Under the pieces are notes generated by a model. The model worked only from the letters and a program-made list of their open reading frames with translations. It searched no databases and was not told the origin of the DNA. Below, one piece after another: positions 1 to 7,080 of a stretch of 11,554 nt of DNA. This DNA is from Methanoregula sp. (GTDB lineage Archaea; Halobacteriota; Methanomicrobia; Methanomicrobiales; Methanospirillaceae): positions 1 through 11,554 of the forward strand of contig NZ_PIZH01000026.1 in NCBI RefSeq assembly GCF_002835825.1, read 5' to 3'. Position 1 is the first letter of the stretch, and every line of letters starts with the position of its first letter. The translations under genes were made by a program, and so were the position numbers.

Positions 1-768
1 CTCGTCATTGGGTGCACCCACTCAGGTGAGACAGCGGAGACACTGATGGCACTCACGCGCGCAAAAGCGCACACCTGCCCAACCCTTGCGATCACCAATG
101 TGCTCGGAAGCACGGTGACACGACTTGCGGATACAATACTCTACATGCGTGCCGGGCCGGAAATCAGCGTTGCTGCAACAAAGTCGTTCATTGCCCAGCT
201 GGCAGTATTGATGCAAATTGTTAACAGGTTCTGCGGGAACAATAATGCCGAAACACTCCTCGATGCGCATAAGGCAATTGAAGAAGTCCTCCTTATGGAC
301 CTCTCGGAAACGGTGGGATTGTGCGAGAATGCCCAGAGCATTTTTTATGTTGGCAGGGGCGCTTTTTATCCGGTCTCCCTAGAGGGCGCCCTGAAGATGA
401 AAGAGATCTCCTACATTCATGCAGAGGGGTACGCTGCAGGGGAACTCAAGCACGGGCCCTTTGCCCTCTTATCAGAAAAGACCCCGGTCATTGCGATCTG
501 TATGCCAGGAGAGACATACGATGTAATGATCTCGAACATCAAGGAGATGAAAGCGCGGGGATCACCGGTTATCGCGATCGGGAGAGACGGGGATACTGAC
601 CTCCCGGAGATTTGTGATTTATTTATTCCCCTTCCGGGGGCAACCCTCCTTACTCAAATCCTGACTGCAACCGTAGTACTCCAGCTGATTGCCTATCATA
701 CTGCAGAAAAACTGGGCCGGGACATTGACCGCCCACGAAACCTGGCGAAGAGCGTGACTGTTGAATGA
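1..768 (+). CDS. glmS: Glutamine-fructose-6-phosphate aminotransferase (GlmS), C-terminal part, 5' truncated by window edge
   Basis: Only the last 255 residues are present. The reading frame is open from base 1, so the gene starts upstream of the window. The fragment covers most of the isomerase half, with two SIS domains. GlmS converts fructose-6-phosphate plus glutamine to glucosamine-6-phosphate in the cytoplasm, feeding UDP-GlcNAc synthesis. Visible family motifs are SGETAET near the fragment start, AGPEI, the [20 protein letters not shown] stretch (about bases 388-447) followed by LKHGP, and the C-terminal [10 protein letters not shown], which carries the conserved active-site lysine. 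Oddities: the usual SQSGET phosphate-binding loop reads THSGET, and VASTK reads VAATK. This may mark a divergent paralogue acting on a related sugar phosphate. The gene overlaps a sugar acetyltransferase by 4 bp, which suggests translational coupling and a role in supplying amino sugar for glycosylation. Family assignment is strong; substrate is less certain. Confidence 0.93.
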   Translation, partial: LVIGCTHSGETAETLMALTRAKAHTCPTLAITNVLGSTVTRLADTILYMRAGPEISVAATKSFIAQLAVLMQIVNRFCGNNNAETLLDAHKAIEEVLLMDLSETVGLCENAQSIFYVGRGAFYPVSLEGALKMKEISYIHAEGYAAGELKHGPFALLSEKTPVIAICMPGETYDVMISNIKEMKARGSPVIAIGRDGDTDLPEICDLFIPLPGATLLTQILTATVVLQLIAYHTAEKLGRDIDRPRNLAKSVTVE

Positions 769-1364
769 TCGAATACGGAATAAATGTTGTAGGAGAACAT
801 GCCCTTATCTTTGAGCCTGTCACCCTGGGTTTTCCCTCCCGGGATAACATGACAAAGAAGGATTTTACAGGAACAACAATTGGAAAGAATGCTGTCATAC
901 GGTCAGGAACAATTCTGTATAGTGATGTTGTGATCGGGGAGGATTTCCAAACGGGTCATAATGTCATGATCCGGGAGAAGACCACTATTGGTGACCGGGT
1001 TGCCGTTGGTACTGGCACAGTGATTGAAGGAAATACGGTCATTGGGAGTGATGTCAGTATCCAGAGCATGGTCTACATTCCCACAGATACCCGGATCGGA
1101 GATCATGTGTTCATCGGTCCGAACGCGGTTCTGACAAATGATCGCTATCCGCCAACACGGATCGGAGGCCTCAGGGGCCCGGTGATAAAAAATGGCGCTG
1201 CCATTGGAGCCAATACAACCATTCTTCCGGGAGTCTGTATCGGTGAAGGAGCGCTTGTTGCAGCCGGATCCATTGTTACCCGGGATGTCCCTGATCATAT
1301 GCTTGCCATCGGCTCACCCGCGAGAATACGGCATCTCCCGCCGGCTGTTACTGATAACGCGTAA
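765..1364 (+). CDS. Hexapeptide-repeat (left-handed beta-helix) sugar N/O-acetyltransferase
   Basis: A 199-residue protein. From about residue 38 it is built of repeated isoleucine-glycine hexapeptide turns ([42 protein letters not shown]), the signature of trimeric left-handed beta-helix acyltransferases. The loop containing TNDRYPPTR and the ending IGSPARI resemble the WlbB/WbpD class, which acetylates the 3-amino group of UDP-sugars; that closeness is my reading by eye. The first 35 or so residues precede the helix. A second ATG lies at 849, but the ATG at 765 overlaps the glmS stop in an ATGA and fits coupled translation. Its place between glmS and glycosyltransferase/AglB genes suggests it acetylates a nucleotide-activated amino sugar for the surface glycan. 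Acceptor sugar and N- versus O-specificity cannot be read from sequence. Confidence 0.85.
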   Translation: MIEYGINVVGEHALIFEPVTLGFPSRDNMTKKDFTGTTIGKNAVIRSGTILYSDVVIGEDFQTGHNVMIREKTTIGDRVAVGTGTVIEGNTVIGSDVSIQSMVYIPTDTRIGDHVFIGPNAVLTNDRYPPTRIGGLRGPVIKNGAAIGANTTILPGVCIGEGALVAAGSIVTRDVPDHMLAIGSPARIRHLPPAVTDNA

Positions 1365-1377
1365 AACCACGTGGTTT
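1364..1377. promoter_or_regulatory. Perfect 14-bp palindrome AAACCACGTGGTTT
   Basis: A perfect dyad centred between 1370 and 1371. It begins on the last base of the acetyltransferase stop codon and sits 34 bp before the next gene's ATG. It overlaps a weak TATA-like GGTTTATT. A dyad with no spacer fits a protein-binding operator better than a hairpin, although a short-loop RNA hairpin followed by a T-rich stretch is possible. Function is unproven. Confidence 0.4.
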
Positions 1378-1411
1378 ATTCTGAATCAAGAACAATACAT
1401 CCACCTGTTTG

Positions 1412-2545
1412 ATGAAGATCCTCCTTGTTTCCACCCAGGATTATATCCATCACCCGGTGCCGTCACGGCACCATTACCTGTTCGAGGAGCTTGCACAGCG
1501 GCATGAAGTACATGTGGCGCATTTCCATGTCAGCAGGGATGCCCCCCGCCCCACCCGCCTGGTTGTAGAAGAGGCTTCGTTATTTCCCCTGAAAAATCCC
1601 CTGCTGCATTATACCCTCAACGCTCCATATCACTATTTCATCTTCAATAAAATCATCCGAGATGGTAAATACAACGCTGTTGTTGCAGCCAATGTTCTTG
1701 CCGGATCTGCTGTAATAAGGGCTGCAAAAAACCATCATGTGCCGGTCATCTTCGACCTGAAAGACTGGTTCCCGGACTCTGCTGCAGCCTATTTTAAAGG
1801 CAGGACCCTTCAGGAAATCATCCGTAAAACTGTGTGGGTCGTTACACGTGACAACCTCTCCCGCAGCAATGCTATCACTACAGTCTCCCCCTCCCTTGTC
1901 GAAAAACTGGCAGGTTTTGGCTTCTCCGCACATCTCATTACAAACGGTGTTGATACAGATATTTTCAAGCCATGCGATGGGAATCCTGCACGGCAGGAAC
2001 TCGGGATCGATCCTGAAGACTTTGTCATCGGTTTTTCGGGAAGCGTTGAGCGATGGTATGCCATCGATGCTATTATCCGGGCACTTCCGGCACTCATAGA
2101 GTACCGGAAGAAAACAAAACTCCTTATTGTGGGGGGATCCCTCTTCACCGATTACCAGCAGGAACTTGCCCAGCTGGCATCACACCTTGGCATCTCTGAT
2201 CATGTGATCTTCACCGGGACCAAACCCTATCACGAACTCCCGCGGTACATTGCCACCATGGATGCCTGTACAATCCCCCTCCTCCCTGCCCAGTGGGGGG
2301 ATATCGCGCTTCCCAACAAGTTCTTTGAATATTCCGCCTGCGGAAAGCCGATTGTCATGAGACCCATGCAGGATGTCGAGAAGATCGGCGGCCCTCATAT
2401 CAGTGTTTACCGGACCCAGGATGAGTTTATTACCCTCATCAAAGATCTGATGGATCGCCCTGCCACATTCACCCTGAATTTTGAGAACCATAGCTGGAAA
2501 GAAAAATCCCGCCAGTTCGAAGAGATCCTGAAAACGATTACCTGA
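1412..2545 (+). CDS. Glycosyltransferase, GT4-like (GT-B fold)
   Basis: A 377-residue cytoplasmic glycosyltransferase. The N-terminus, MKILLVSTQDYIHHPVPSR, is a typical first beta-strand and loop of the GT-B acceptor domain. The donor domain begins near FVIGFSGSVERWYAIDA, followed by KLLIVGG, HVIFTGTKPYHELPRYI and PNKFFEYSACGKPIVM; the last holds the conserved glutamate that contacts the nucleotide-sugar in GT4-like enzymes. No transmembrane segments or signal peptide are evident. An in-frame TTG directly precedes the ATG at 1412; I chose the ATG. No strong Shine-Dalgarno is visible, and the 47-bp gap to the upstream gene holds a palindrome. Lying between a sugar acetyltransferase and AglB, it probably adds a sugar to the lipid-linked glycan. 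Donor and acceptor are unknown. Confidence 0.88.
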   Translation: MKILLVSTQDYIHHPVPSRHHYLFEELAQRHEVHVAHFHVSRDAPRPTRLVVEEASLFPLKNPLLHYTLNAPYHYFIFNKIIRDGKYNAVVAANVLAGSAVIRAAKNHHVPVIFDLKDWFPDSAAAYFKGRTLQEIIRKTVWVVTRDNLSRSNAITTVSPSLVEKLAGFGFSAHLITNGVDTDIFKPCDGNPARQELGIDPEDFVIGFSGSVERWYAIDAIIRALPALIEYRKKTKLLIVGGSLFTDYQQELAQLASHLGISDHVIFTGTKPYHELPRYIATMDACTIPLLPAQWGDIALPNKFFEYSACGKPIVMRPMQDVEKIGGPHISVYRTQDEFITLIKDLMDRPATFTLNFENHSWKEKSRQFEEILKTIT

Positions 2546-2556
2546 CGCATTCAACC

Positions 2557-2569
2557 AAATTTATTAATT
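2557..2569 (+). promoter_or_regulatory. Candidate archaeal TATA element upstream of aglB
   Basis: The AT-rich AAATTTATTAATT lies 40-52 bp before the aglB ATG, within the 63-bp gap after the glycosyltransferase. TBP-directed initiation about 25 bp downstream would give a leader of roughly 20 nt. This suggests aglB can be transcribed on its own as well as by readthrough. It is a motif call only. Confidence 0.45.
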
Positions 2570-2608
2570 GTCCCACCCGAAACCAAGTACGGAAGATAGG
2601 CTGATTCC

Positions 2609-5203
2609 ATGATATCCCTCGATCTTAAAAACCGTCTGACCTGGACTATTATAGTTCTTGTGGCATTTTTTTCCCTCTTCGCCCTCTGGCTCCGCCTGCT
2701 TCCCATGCTGAACATGGGAAACGCAGATATCCTCTCCCTCGTGGCCAGCGATGATCCGCTCTATAACCTCCGCCAGGTGGAGTTCCTTCTCGCAAATAAT
2801 CTCCAGTACGGGTGGTTTGAACCGATGACCCAGTACCCGTTCGGCACATCGATTTACTGGGGTCCGCTCTTCCCGCTCACCGTGGCCATCGGGTGCCTGC
2901 TGACCGGTGCAACCACCCGCCCCGAGGTCATCCACATCCTTCTCATCGTTCCTCCGCTCATGGGTGCAGCAACCGTTGCCGTCATGTATTACGTCGGTAA
3001 GGTGTGCGATACCTGGAAAACAGGGCTCCTTGCATCCGGGTTTACCGCCATTGTCGCCGGGCAGTTTTTTTACCGGTCCATGTACGGGTATGCCGATCAC
3101 CATATTGCTGAAGTCCTTTTCTCCGTGATATTCTGCCTGTTTTACATGTATTCTGTGCTTTTAGAGAAAGATACAAAGATTGATATCCGGAATATCCATT
3201 CCTTAAAAAGTTCGATTTTCATAGCAGCTCTTGCCGGTGTTGCCTACCTGCTTGGCCTGTTTGTGATGCCAACAATGATCCTCTTTGCGATGATTGTCGG
3301 GTTTTTTACCGTTGTTCAGTTCATCGTCGATTCGATCCGCCAGAGAACAAGCGAATATCTGGTAATTATCAATATCGTCATCTTCAGCATTGCAATCATC
3401 GGCCTTCTCCTCTTTGGTCTAAAGAGTCAGGGGCTTGATTTGTCGACCTATTCACTCGGCCATATTCTGGCATACCTTGCCCTCATCGGGGGTTCGGTCT
3501 ATCTTTACATAATCCAGCGATGCCTGAAATCACGCCCATGGTATTTTTTTGTCTCTGCGGTTGTCGCTTCTGCAGCTCTCGTATCCCTCATCCTGTTCTT
3601 TGCCAGCCCGCAACTCTATTCACTCTTTATATCTGCATTGTATGCCTTCTTCGGTCAGGCCGCAGTAACAGAAACTGTGCAGGAAGCCCGTGGCTGGAGT
3701 GTCGATGGGGCGTGGCTGACGTTCAGTTACGGACTCCTCCTCATGGCCGGCGGGATCCTCGTCATGCTCTACAACAATTTCCGCCATGAACGTCCAGAAC
3801 AGGTTTTTGCTATCGTCTGGACAATCGTCATGCTGTTCTCCACATGGCAGCACATCCGGTATGAATACTACCTTGCAGTCAACGTTGCCCTGATGTCAGG
3901 TGTCTGTGCAGGATTTGTTTTCGAGAAGAGCTGGCCTGAAATCAGGAGACTCATCTCAGGCGCTGTGCTACCCGATTCCTCGGACCAGAAACTCGCTAGA
4001 GCGGATAGTGAGAAAACAGGCAAGCAGAAAAAGCAGAAAAAGACAGGAAAAACTCCTTCCGCCAGCTCCGGCACGCACTTCCTTCCCCTTGCTGCTTCAG
4101 TCCTTGTAGTTGTCATCGCGCTCCTCTTCATTTACTCATCGGTTTCGATTAGTTACACCAATGGATTAAGCCGTGGGACAGACATGAATCCAGACTGGAA
4201 GGAGTCCGCGGAATGGCTGGTGAACAATACTCCTGATACCGGAGTGGGGTATCTTACTGCATACGACAGGGATACCTTCAGCTATCCCGATGAATCCTAC
4301 GGTATCATGTCATGGTGGGATTACGGGCACATCATCACAACCGTTGGCAAGAGAATCCCCAATGCCAATCCCTTCCAGCAGGGAGTGGAAGGAGATACAG
4401 GTTCTGCAGCGTATTTCATGTCCCAGTCGGAAGACAACGCGAACAGAATCGCTGACTATCTTGGGACCCGCTACATTATCACTGACATAGAGATGGCCCA
4501 AGGAAAATTCTGGGCAATGGCTACCTGGTATAATGCAACAGCCGCTGCAGGTCCGTATTACGATATGGTATTTGCACCCGGCCAGAGCGGCGGGTACAAC
4601 TCGGTGCTCCTCAATAAGCAGCCCTATTATCTCTCCACGGTTTCCCGTCTCCACAATTTCGATGGATCGATGGCTGCTCCTTCGGATAAGGTCTATTACA
4701 TCGTGTGGGCGGATTCCAGCATTACCGGGCAGAGTATCCCGGTTGTCACTGAAGGCGCCCTAATGGATCCCGCATCCGCAGCGCAGAAGGCCGAACAGTA
4801 CAACAACAATCCTATGCCAGGATATCATGCTTCCGTGTACAGTTCAGATCTCCTCGCCCCCATAGATTCGGTGCCTGCATTACGCCATTATCGCCTTGTC
4901 CACGAATCCCCCACTGATGTGGCACCTTCGGAGGCAATTGACCTGAAATATGTAAAAGTTTTTGAGTATGTCAAAGGTGCCCATATCAAGGGGGAAGGGA
5001 TCATCGAGATCCCACTCGTCACCAATAAAGGCAGAAACTTCACCTACCGGCAGGAGAGCATGAACGGGGAGTTCATTGTTCCGTATTCAACAACCGGTAA
5101 TCCCTATGATGTGAAGGCCACAGGAAAATACAAGATAACCGGGTCCGGGCAGGAATTTGATGTTCCGGAATCCGCTGTCATGCAGGGACTGACAATACAA
5201 TAA
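2609..5203 (+). CDS. aglB: Dolichyl-phosphooligosaccharide-protein glycotransferase AglB (STT3 family)
   Basis: An 864-residue membrane enzyme that transfers the lipid-linked glycan to Asn in N-X-S/T sequons on the outer face of the cytoplasmic membrane. The N-terminal part, to about residue 515, is a multi-spanning region with many hydrophobic helices. Catalytic-loop motifs are present: D48-D49 (ASDDPLYNLR), the acidic D163 motif in GYADHHIAE, and a TIXE-like TVQE at 356-359. The soluble domain has the family hallmark WWDYG at 569-573 and a DK-type motif at D626 to K633 and M637 (DIEMAQGKFWAM), which helps recognise the +2 Ser/Thr. A beta-rich C-terminal part follows. A Lys/Gln-rich segment around residues 466-483 sits before the last transmembrane helix (about 492-515). 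Length fits euryarchaeal AglB. S-layer and archaellum proteins are the likely substrates. Confidence 0.96.
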   Translation: MISLDLKNRLTWTIIVLVAFFSLFALWLRLLPMLNMGNADILSLVASDDPLYNLRQVEFLLANNLQYGWFEPMTQYPFGTSIYWGPLFPLTVAIGCLLTGATTRPEVIHILLIVPPLMGAATVAVMYYVGKVCDTWKTGLLASGFTAIVAGQFFYRSMYGYADHHIAEVLFSVIFCLFYMYSVLLEKDTKIDIRNIHSLKSSIFIAALAGVAYLLGLFVMPTMILFAMIVGFFTVVQFIVDSIRQRTSEYLVIINIVIFSIAIIGLLLFGLKSQGLDLSTYSLGHILAYLALIGGSVYLYIIQRCLKSRPWYFFVSAVVASAALVSLILFFASPQLYSLFISALYAFFGQAAVTETVQEARGWSVDGAWLTFSYGLLLMAGGILVMLYNNFRHERPEQVFAIVWTIVMLFSTWQHIRYEYYLAVNVALMSGVCAGFVFEKSWPEIRRLISGAVLPDSSDQKLARADSEKTGKQKKQKKTGKTPSASSGTHFLPLAASVLVVVIALLFIYSSVSISYTNGLSRGTDMNPDWKESAEWLVNNTPDTGVGYLTAYDRDTFSYPDESYGIMSWWDYGHIITTVGKRIPNANPFQQGVEGDTGSAAYFMSQSEDNANRIADYLGTRYIITDIEMAQGKFWAMATWYNATAAAGPYYDMVFAPGQSGGYNSVLLNKQPYYLSTVSRLHNFDGSMAAPSDKVYYIVWADSSITGQSIPVVTEGALMDPASAAQKAEQYNNNPMPGYHASVYSSDLLAPIDSVPALRHYRLVHESPTDVAPSEAIDLKYVKVFEYVKGAHIKGEGIIEIPLVTNKGRNFTYRQESMNGEFIVPYSTTGNPYDVKATGKYKITGSGQEFDVPESAVMQGLTIQ

Positions 5204-5236
5204 TTCTATCCTCATATTTACACTCCACATCGCTGT

Positions 5237-5250
5237 TCCGGGTTCCCGGA
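5237..5250. repeat. Short inverted repeat TCCGGG-TT-CCCGGA between aglB and the DUF2098 gene
   Basis: Two perfect 6-bp arms are separated by TT, 34 bp after the aglB stop. As RNA it would fold with a 5-bp GC-rich stem and a 4-nt loop. No U-tract follows on the plus strand, so it is not a classical intrinsic terminator. It could mark the aglB mRNA 3' end or bind a regulator. Confidence 0.35.
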
Positions 5251-5263
5251 CATGCGGTAAAAA

Positions 5264-5273
5264 ACCTTATAAT
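5264..5273 (+). promoter_or_regulatory. TATA element of the DUF2098 gene, spaced for a leaderless transcript
   Basis: ACCTTATAAT is centred about 26 bp before the ATG at 5295, which is the usual TATA-to-start-site distance in archaea. The bases just upstream of the ATG (ACCCATTTTCTCGT) hold no Shine-Dalgarno. Both facts point to a leaderless or nearly leaderless mRNA. Confidence 0.6.
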
Positions 5274-5294
5274 CCACAATACCCATTTTCTCGT

Positions 5295-5588
5295 ATGCTT
5301 GCAGAAGAGATGGCACTGGGGATGCGGGTACGGTACCCGCGAACCGGCACCGCTGGCAAGGTCCTCCGTATCGAAGAGATCCGGGGTGTGACCTTTGCCG
5401 AGCTGGATTCCACGAACCTCTTGTACCGCGTCGATAACCTGATACCGGCAACAGCCACGAACAAGTCGGACCCCGCGATCCAGGAAGATGCGAAGAATAT
5501 CATTGCCCGCGAGCGTGAATACGCGGCAGGCAGCGAATTCCAGGATGCACTCAAAAACATCGACCAGAGTTGTGAGGGCGGGGGATAG
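5295..5588 (+). CDS. DUF2098 family protein (small conserved methanogen protein of unknown function)
   Basis: A 97-residue soluble protein. The first half, with GMRVRYPRTGTAGKVLRI, then FAELDST and LLYRVDNLIP, looks like a small beta-barrel of SH3-like type and matches what I know of DUF2098, a family seen mainly in methanogens. The second half (about residues 62-97) is charged and probably helical, with no recognisable motif. No signal peptide, cysteines or membrane segment is seen. It is monocistronic by layout: an apparent promoter 22-31 bp upstream and T-tracts downstream. It lies between aglB and the aIF2-gamma operon, which gives no firm functional hint. Function is unknown; family assignment is from memory of the pattern. 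Confidence 0.8.
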   Translation: MLAEEMALGMRVRYPRTGTAGKVLRIEEIRGVTFAELDSTNLLYRVDNLIPATATNKSDPAIQEDAKNIIAREREYAAGSEFQDALKNIDQSCEGGG

Positions 5589-5638
5589 TTCCATTCGCCG
5601 CCTTTTCTGGTTAGCATTAAAAGTGATACGTATTGGTG

Positions 5639-5656
5639 TTCCGAATCATTCGGGAA
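5639..5656. repeat. Imperfect inverted repeat TTCCGAA/TTCGGGAA
   Basis: TTCCGAA, TCA, then TTCGGGAA (sharing the central bases) forms a dyad with a one-base bulge, 51 bp after the DUF2098 stop and just upstream of three T-tracts. It may be a hairpin assisting 3' end formation. Confidence 0.3.
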
Positions 5657-5661
5657 ATCCA

Positions 5662-5691
5662 TTTTTCTGCCGGGGTTTTTTCAGGCTTTTT
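5662..5691 (+). terminator. Candidate archaeal terminator: three closely spaced T-tracts
   Basis: Runs of five, six and five T residues (5662-5666, 5676-5681, 5687-5691) fall within 30 bp, 74-103 bp after the DUF2098 stop. Archaeal RNA polymerase terminates at oligo-T stretches without needing a hairpin, so this probably ends the DUF2098 transcript. It also insulates the aIF2-gamma operon. Confidence 0.55.
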
Positions 5692-5723
5692 GTAAAGAGA
5701 ATCAGGGTGCCATTATTAGAATC

Positions 5724-5822
5724 CGTATAAATCAAGAGAACACGCGATACATATCCTCATAAAAGGCACCAAATACAAGCCTTTACTCCACTGGTTACGT
5801 ATAAGTAGGTTTGGCCTATATA
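5724..5822 (+). promoter_or_regulatory. Promoter region of the aIF2-gamma operon with several TATA-like elements
   Basis: TATA-like sequences occur at about 5725-5732 (GTATAAAT), 5797-5805 (TTACGTATAAG area) and 5815-5822 (CTATATAC). The second is best spaced to give a short leader (start near 5825) that still contains the Shine-Dalgarno at 5827-5834. The first would give a leader of about 90 nt containing a 6-bp stem (AAAGGC 5762-5767 with GCCTTT 5779-5784). Which one is used cannot be decided from sequence. Confidence 0.45.
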
Positions 5823-5826
5823 CAAT

Positions 5827-5834
5827 AAGGAGGT
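5827..5834 (+). promoter_or_regulatory. Strong Shine-Dalgarno AAGGAGGT deciding the TTG start of aIF2-gamma
   Basis: AAGGAGGT is a near-complete match to the 16S rRNA 3' end. It is 10 nt from the TTG at 5845 and 19 nt from the only other nearby in-frame start, the GTG at 5854. The spacing favours TTG. Confidence 0.75.
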
Positions 5835-5844
5835 TCGATTTCAT

Positions 5845-7080
5845 TTGCACGATGTGACAGTTCCCAGTGTGAATATCGGGGTTGTCGGTCATGTTGACCA
5901 TGGTAAGACAACGCTCGTCAATGCGCTCACCGGGACGTGGACAGATCGCCACAGCGAAGAGGTGAAGCGGGGCATCTCTATCCGATTGGGGTACGCAGAT
6001 GCTACATTCTACCGCTGTGAGCGGTGCGAAGGCACCGATGCTTTCTCCACCCGTTCTGAATGCCCGGTCTGTGGAGGCACGGGGACTCCCTTCCGTTCCA
6101 TCTCGTTCGTCGATGCACCGGGTCACGAGACCCTCATGGCAACCATGCTCTCGGGTTCAGCGCTGATGGACGGGGCAATGCTTGTCATTGCGGCGAGCGA
6201 GAAGTGCCCGCAGCCCCAGACCAAGGAGCACCTGATGGCTCTGGAACTGGTAGGGATCAAGAAGATCGTCATCGTCCAGAGCAAGATCGATGTCGTAAGC
6301 CAGAAAGAGGCCGTGGATAATTACAACGAAATCAAAAAATTCGTGAAGGGAACTATTGCAGAAGAGGCTCCCATCATCCCGGTCTCGTCACAGAAAGGGA
6401 TCAACATGGGAGCCCTCGTGCAGGCGCTTGATGAGGTAATTCCGGTTCCGGAACGCGATCCTGATGCCGAACCGGTGATGCTGATTGCCCGTTCATTCGA
6501 TGTGAACAAGCCCGGATGCAACTGGAAGGACGTGAAAGGCGGTGTTGTCGGGGGGTCTCTTATCCGGGGCATCCTCCGCGCCGATGAAAAAATCGAGATC
6601 CGTCCAGGAAGGCAGACTCAGGTCGAGAACAGGATCAAATGGATCCCCATCACGACGACAGTCACGTCAATCAATGCCGGATCGAAGATCGTTGAGACCG
6701 CAACCCCCGGCGGACTGCTCGGCGTGGGTACGAGGCTTGACCCGGCACTGACAAAAAGCGATACGCTTGCCGGGCAGGTGCTTGGGCATGAGGGGAAACT
6801 CCCCCCGGTCTGGGACAAGATCCGGTGCAGGGTAACCCTCATGGAGCGGGTTGTCGGTGCAACGAACGAGCTTGTCATTGAGCCGCTGAAGCATTCCGAA
6901 CCGTTGATGCTGTCTGTTGGGACCGCAGTCACGGTCGGCGTTGTTACGAGCACCAAGAAAGACAGTGTCGAGATACAGCTGAAACGACCCGTTTGTGCCG
7001 AGGTCGGCTCACGGATCGCTATCAGCCGGCAGGTGGGAGCACGCTGGCGCCTGATCGGGATGGGCGTTCTGGGAGAGTAA
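5845..7080 (+). CDS. eif2g: Translation initiation factor aIF2 subunit gamma
   Basis: The GTPase subunit of the heterotrimeric initiation factor that delivers Met-tRNAi to the small ribosomal subunit. The 411 residues match the family length. The G1 P-loop GHVDHGKTT is at residues 15-23, and [11 protein letters not shown] is the switch 1 region typical of the gamma subunit. A zinc knuckle has C58, C61, C73 and C76, and G3 DAPGHE starts at D90. The G4 motif reads SKID at 146-149, with Ser where Asn is expected in NKxD. EF-Tu-like beta-barrel domains 2 and 3 follow from about residue 205, with RSFDVNKPG and the C-terminal [18 protein letters not shown]. The start is TTG, chosen because of a strong Shine-Dalgarno. 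It heads an operon with PIN, rpo7, spt4 and dephospho-CoA kinase genes. Confidence 0.97.
   Translation: MHDVTVPSVNIGVVGHVDHGKTTLVNALTGTWTDRHSEEVKRGISIRLGYADATFYRCERCEGTDAFSTRSECPVCGGTGTPFRSISFVDAPGHETLMATMLSGSALMDGAMLVIAASEKCPQPQTKEHLMALELVGIKKIVIVQSKIDVVSQKEAVDNYNEIKKFVKGTIAEEAPIIPVSSQKGINMGALVQALDEVIPVPERDPDAEPVMLIARSFDVNKPGCNWKDVKGGVVGGSLIRGILRADEKIEIRPGRQTQVENRIKWIPITTTVTSINAGSKIVETATPGGLLGVGTRLDPALTKSDTLAGQVLGHEGKLPPVWDKIRCRVTLMERVVGATNELVIEPLKHSEPLMLSVGTAVTVGVVTSTKKDSVEIQLKRPVCAEVGSRIAISRQVGARWRLIGMGVLGE

Noticed and set aside
1409..1411. TTG as the glycosyltransferase start
   Set aside because: An ATG follows directly in frame, and the MKILLVS N-terminus is typical of the family, so the TTG adds nothing.
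1192..1506. 104-residue plus-strand frame across the acetyltransferase/glycosyltransferase junction
   Set aside because: It is out of frame with two conserved proteins and shows no domain.
5237..5250. GGGTTCCC sequence as part of a tRNA T-arm
   Set aside because: No acceptor, D-arm or anticodon arm can be built around it, so it is only a short inverted repeat.
5488..5730. 80-residue plus-strand frame overlapping the DUF2098 3' end and the intergenic region
   Set aside because: It runs out of frame through a real gene and then through T-tracts, has no ribosome binding site and has unconvincing composition.
5716..6126. Minus-strand open frame covering the aIF2-gamma promoter and 5' end
   Set aside because: Most of it is antisense to the GTPase domain, and it has no motif or plausible promoter.
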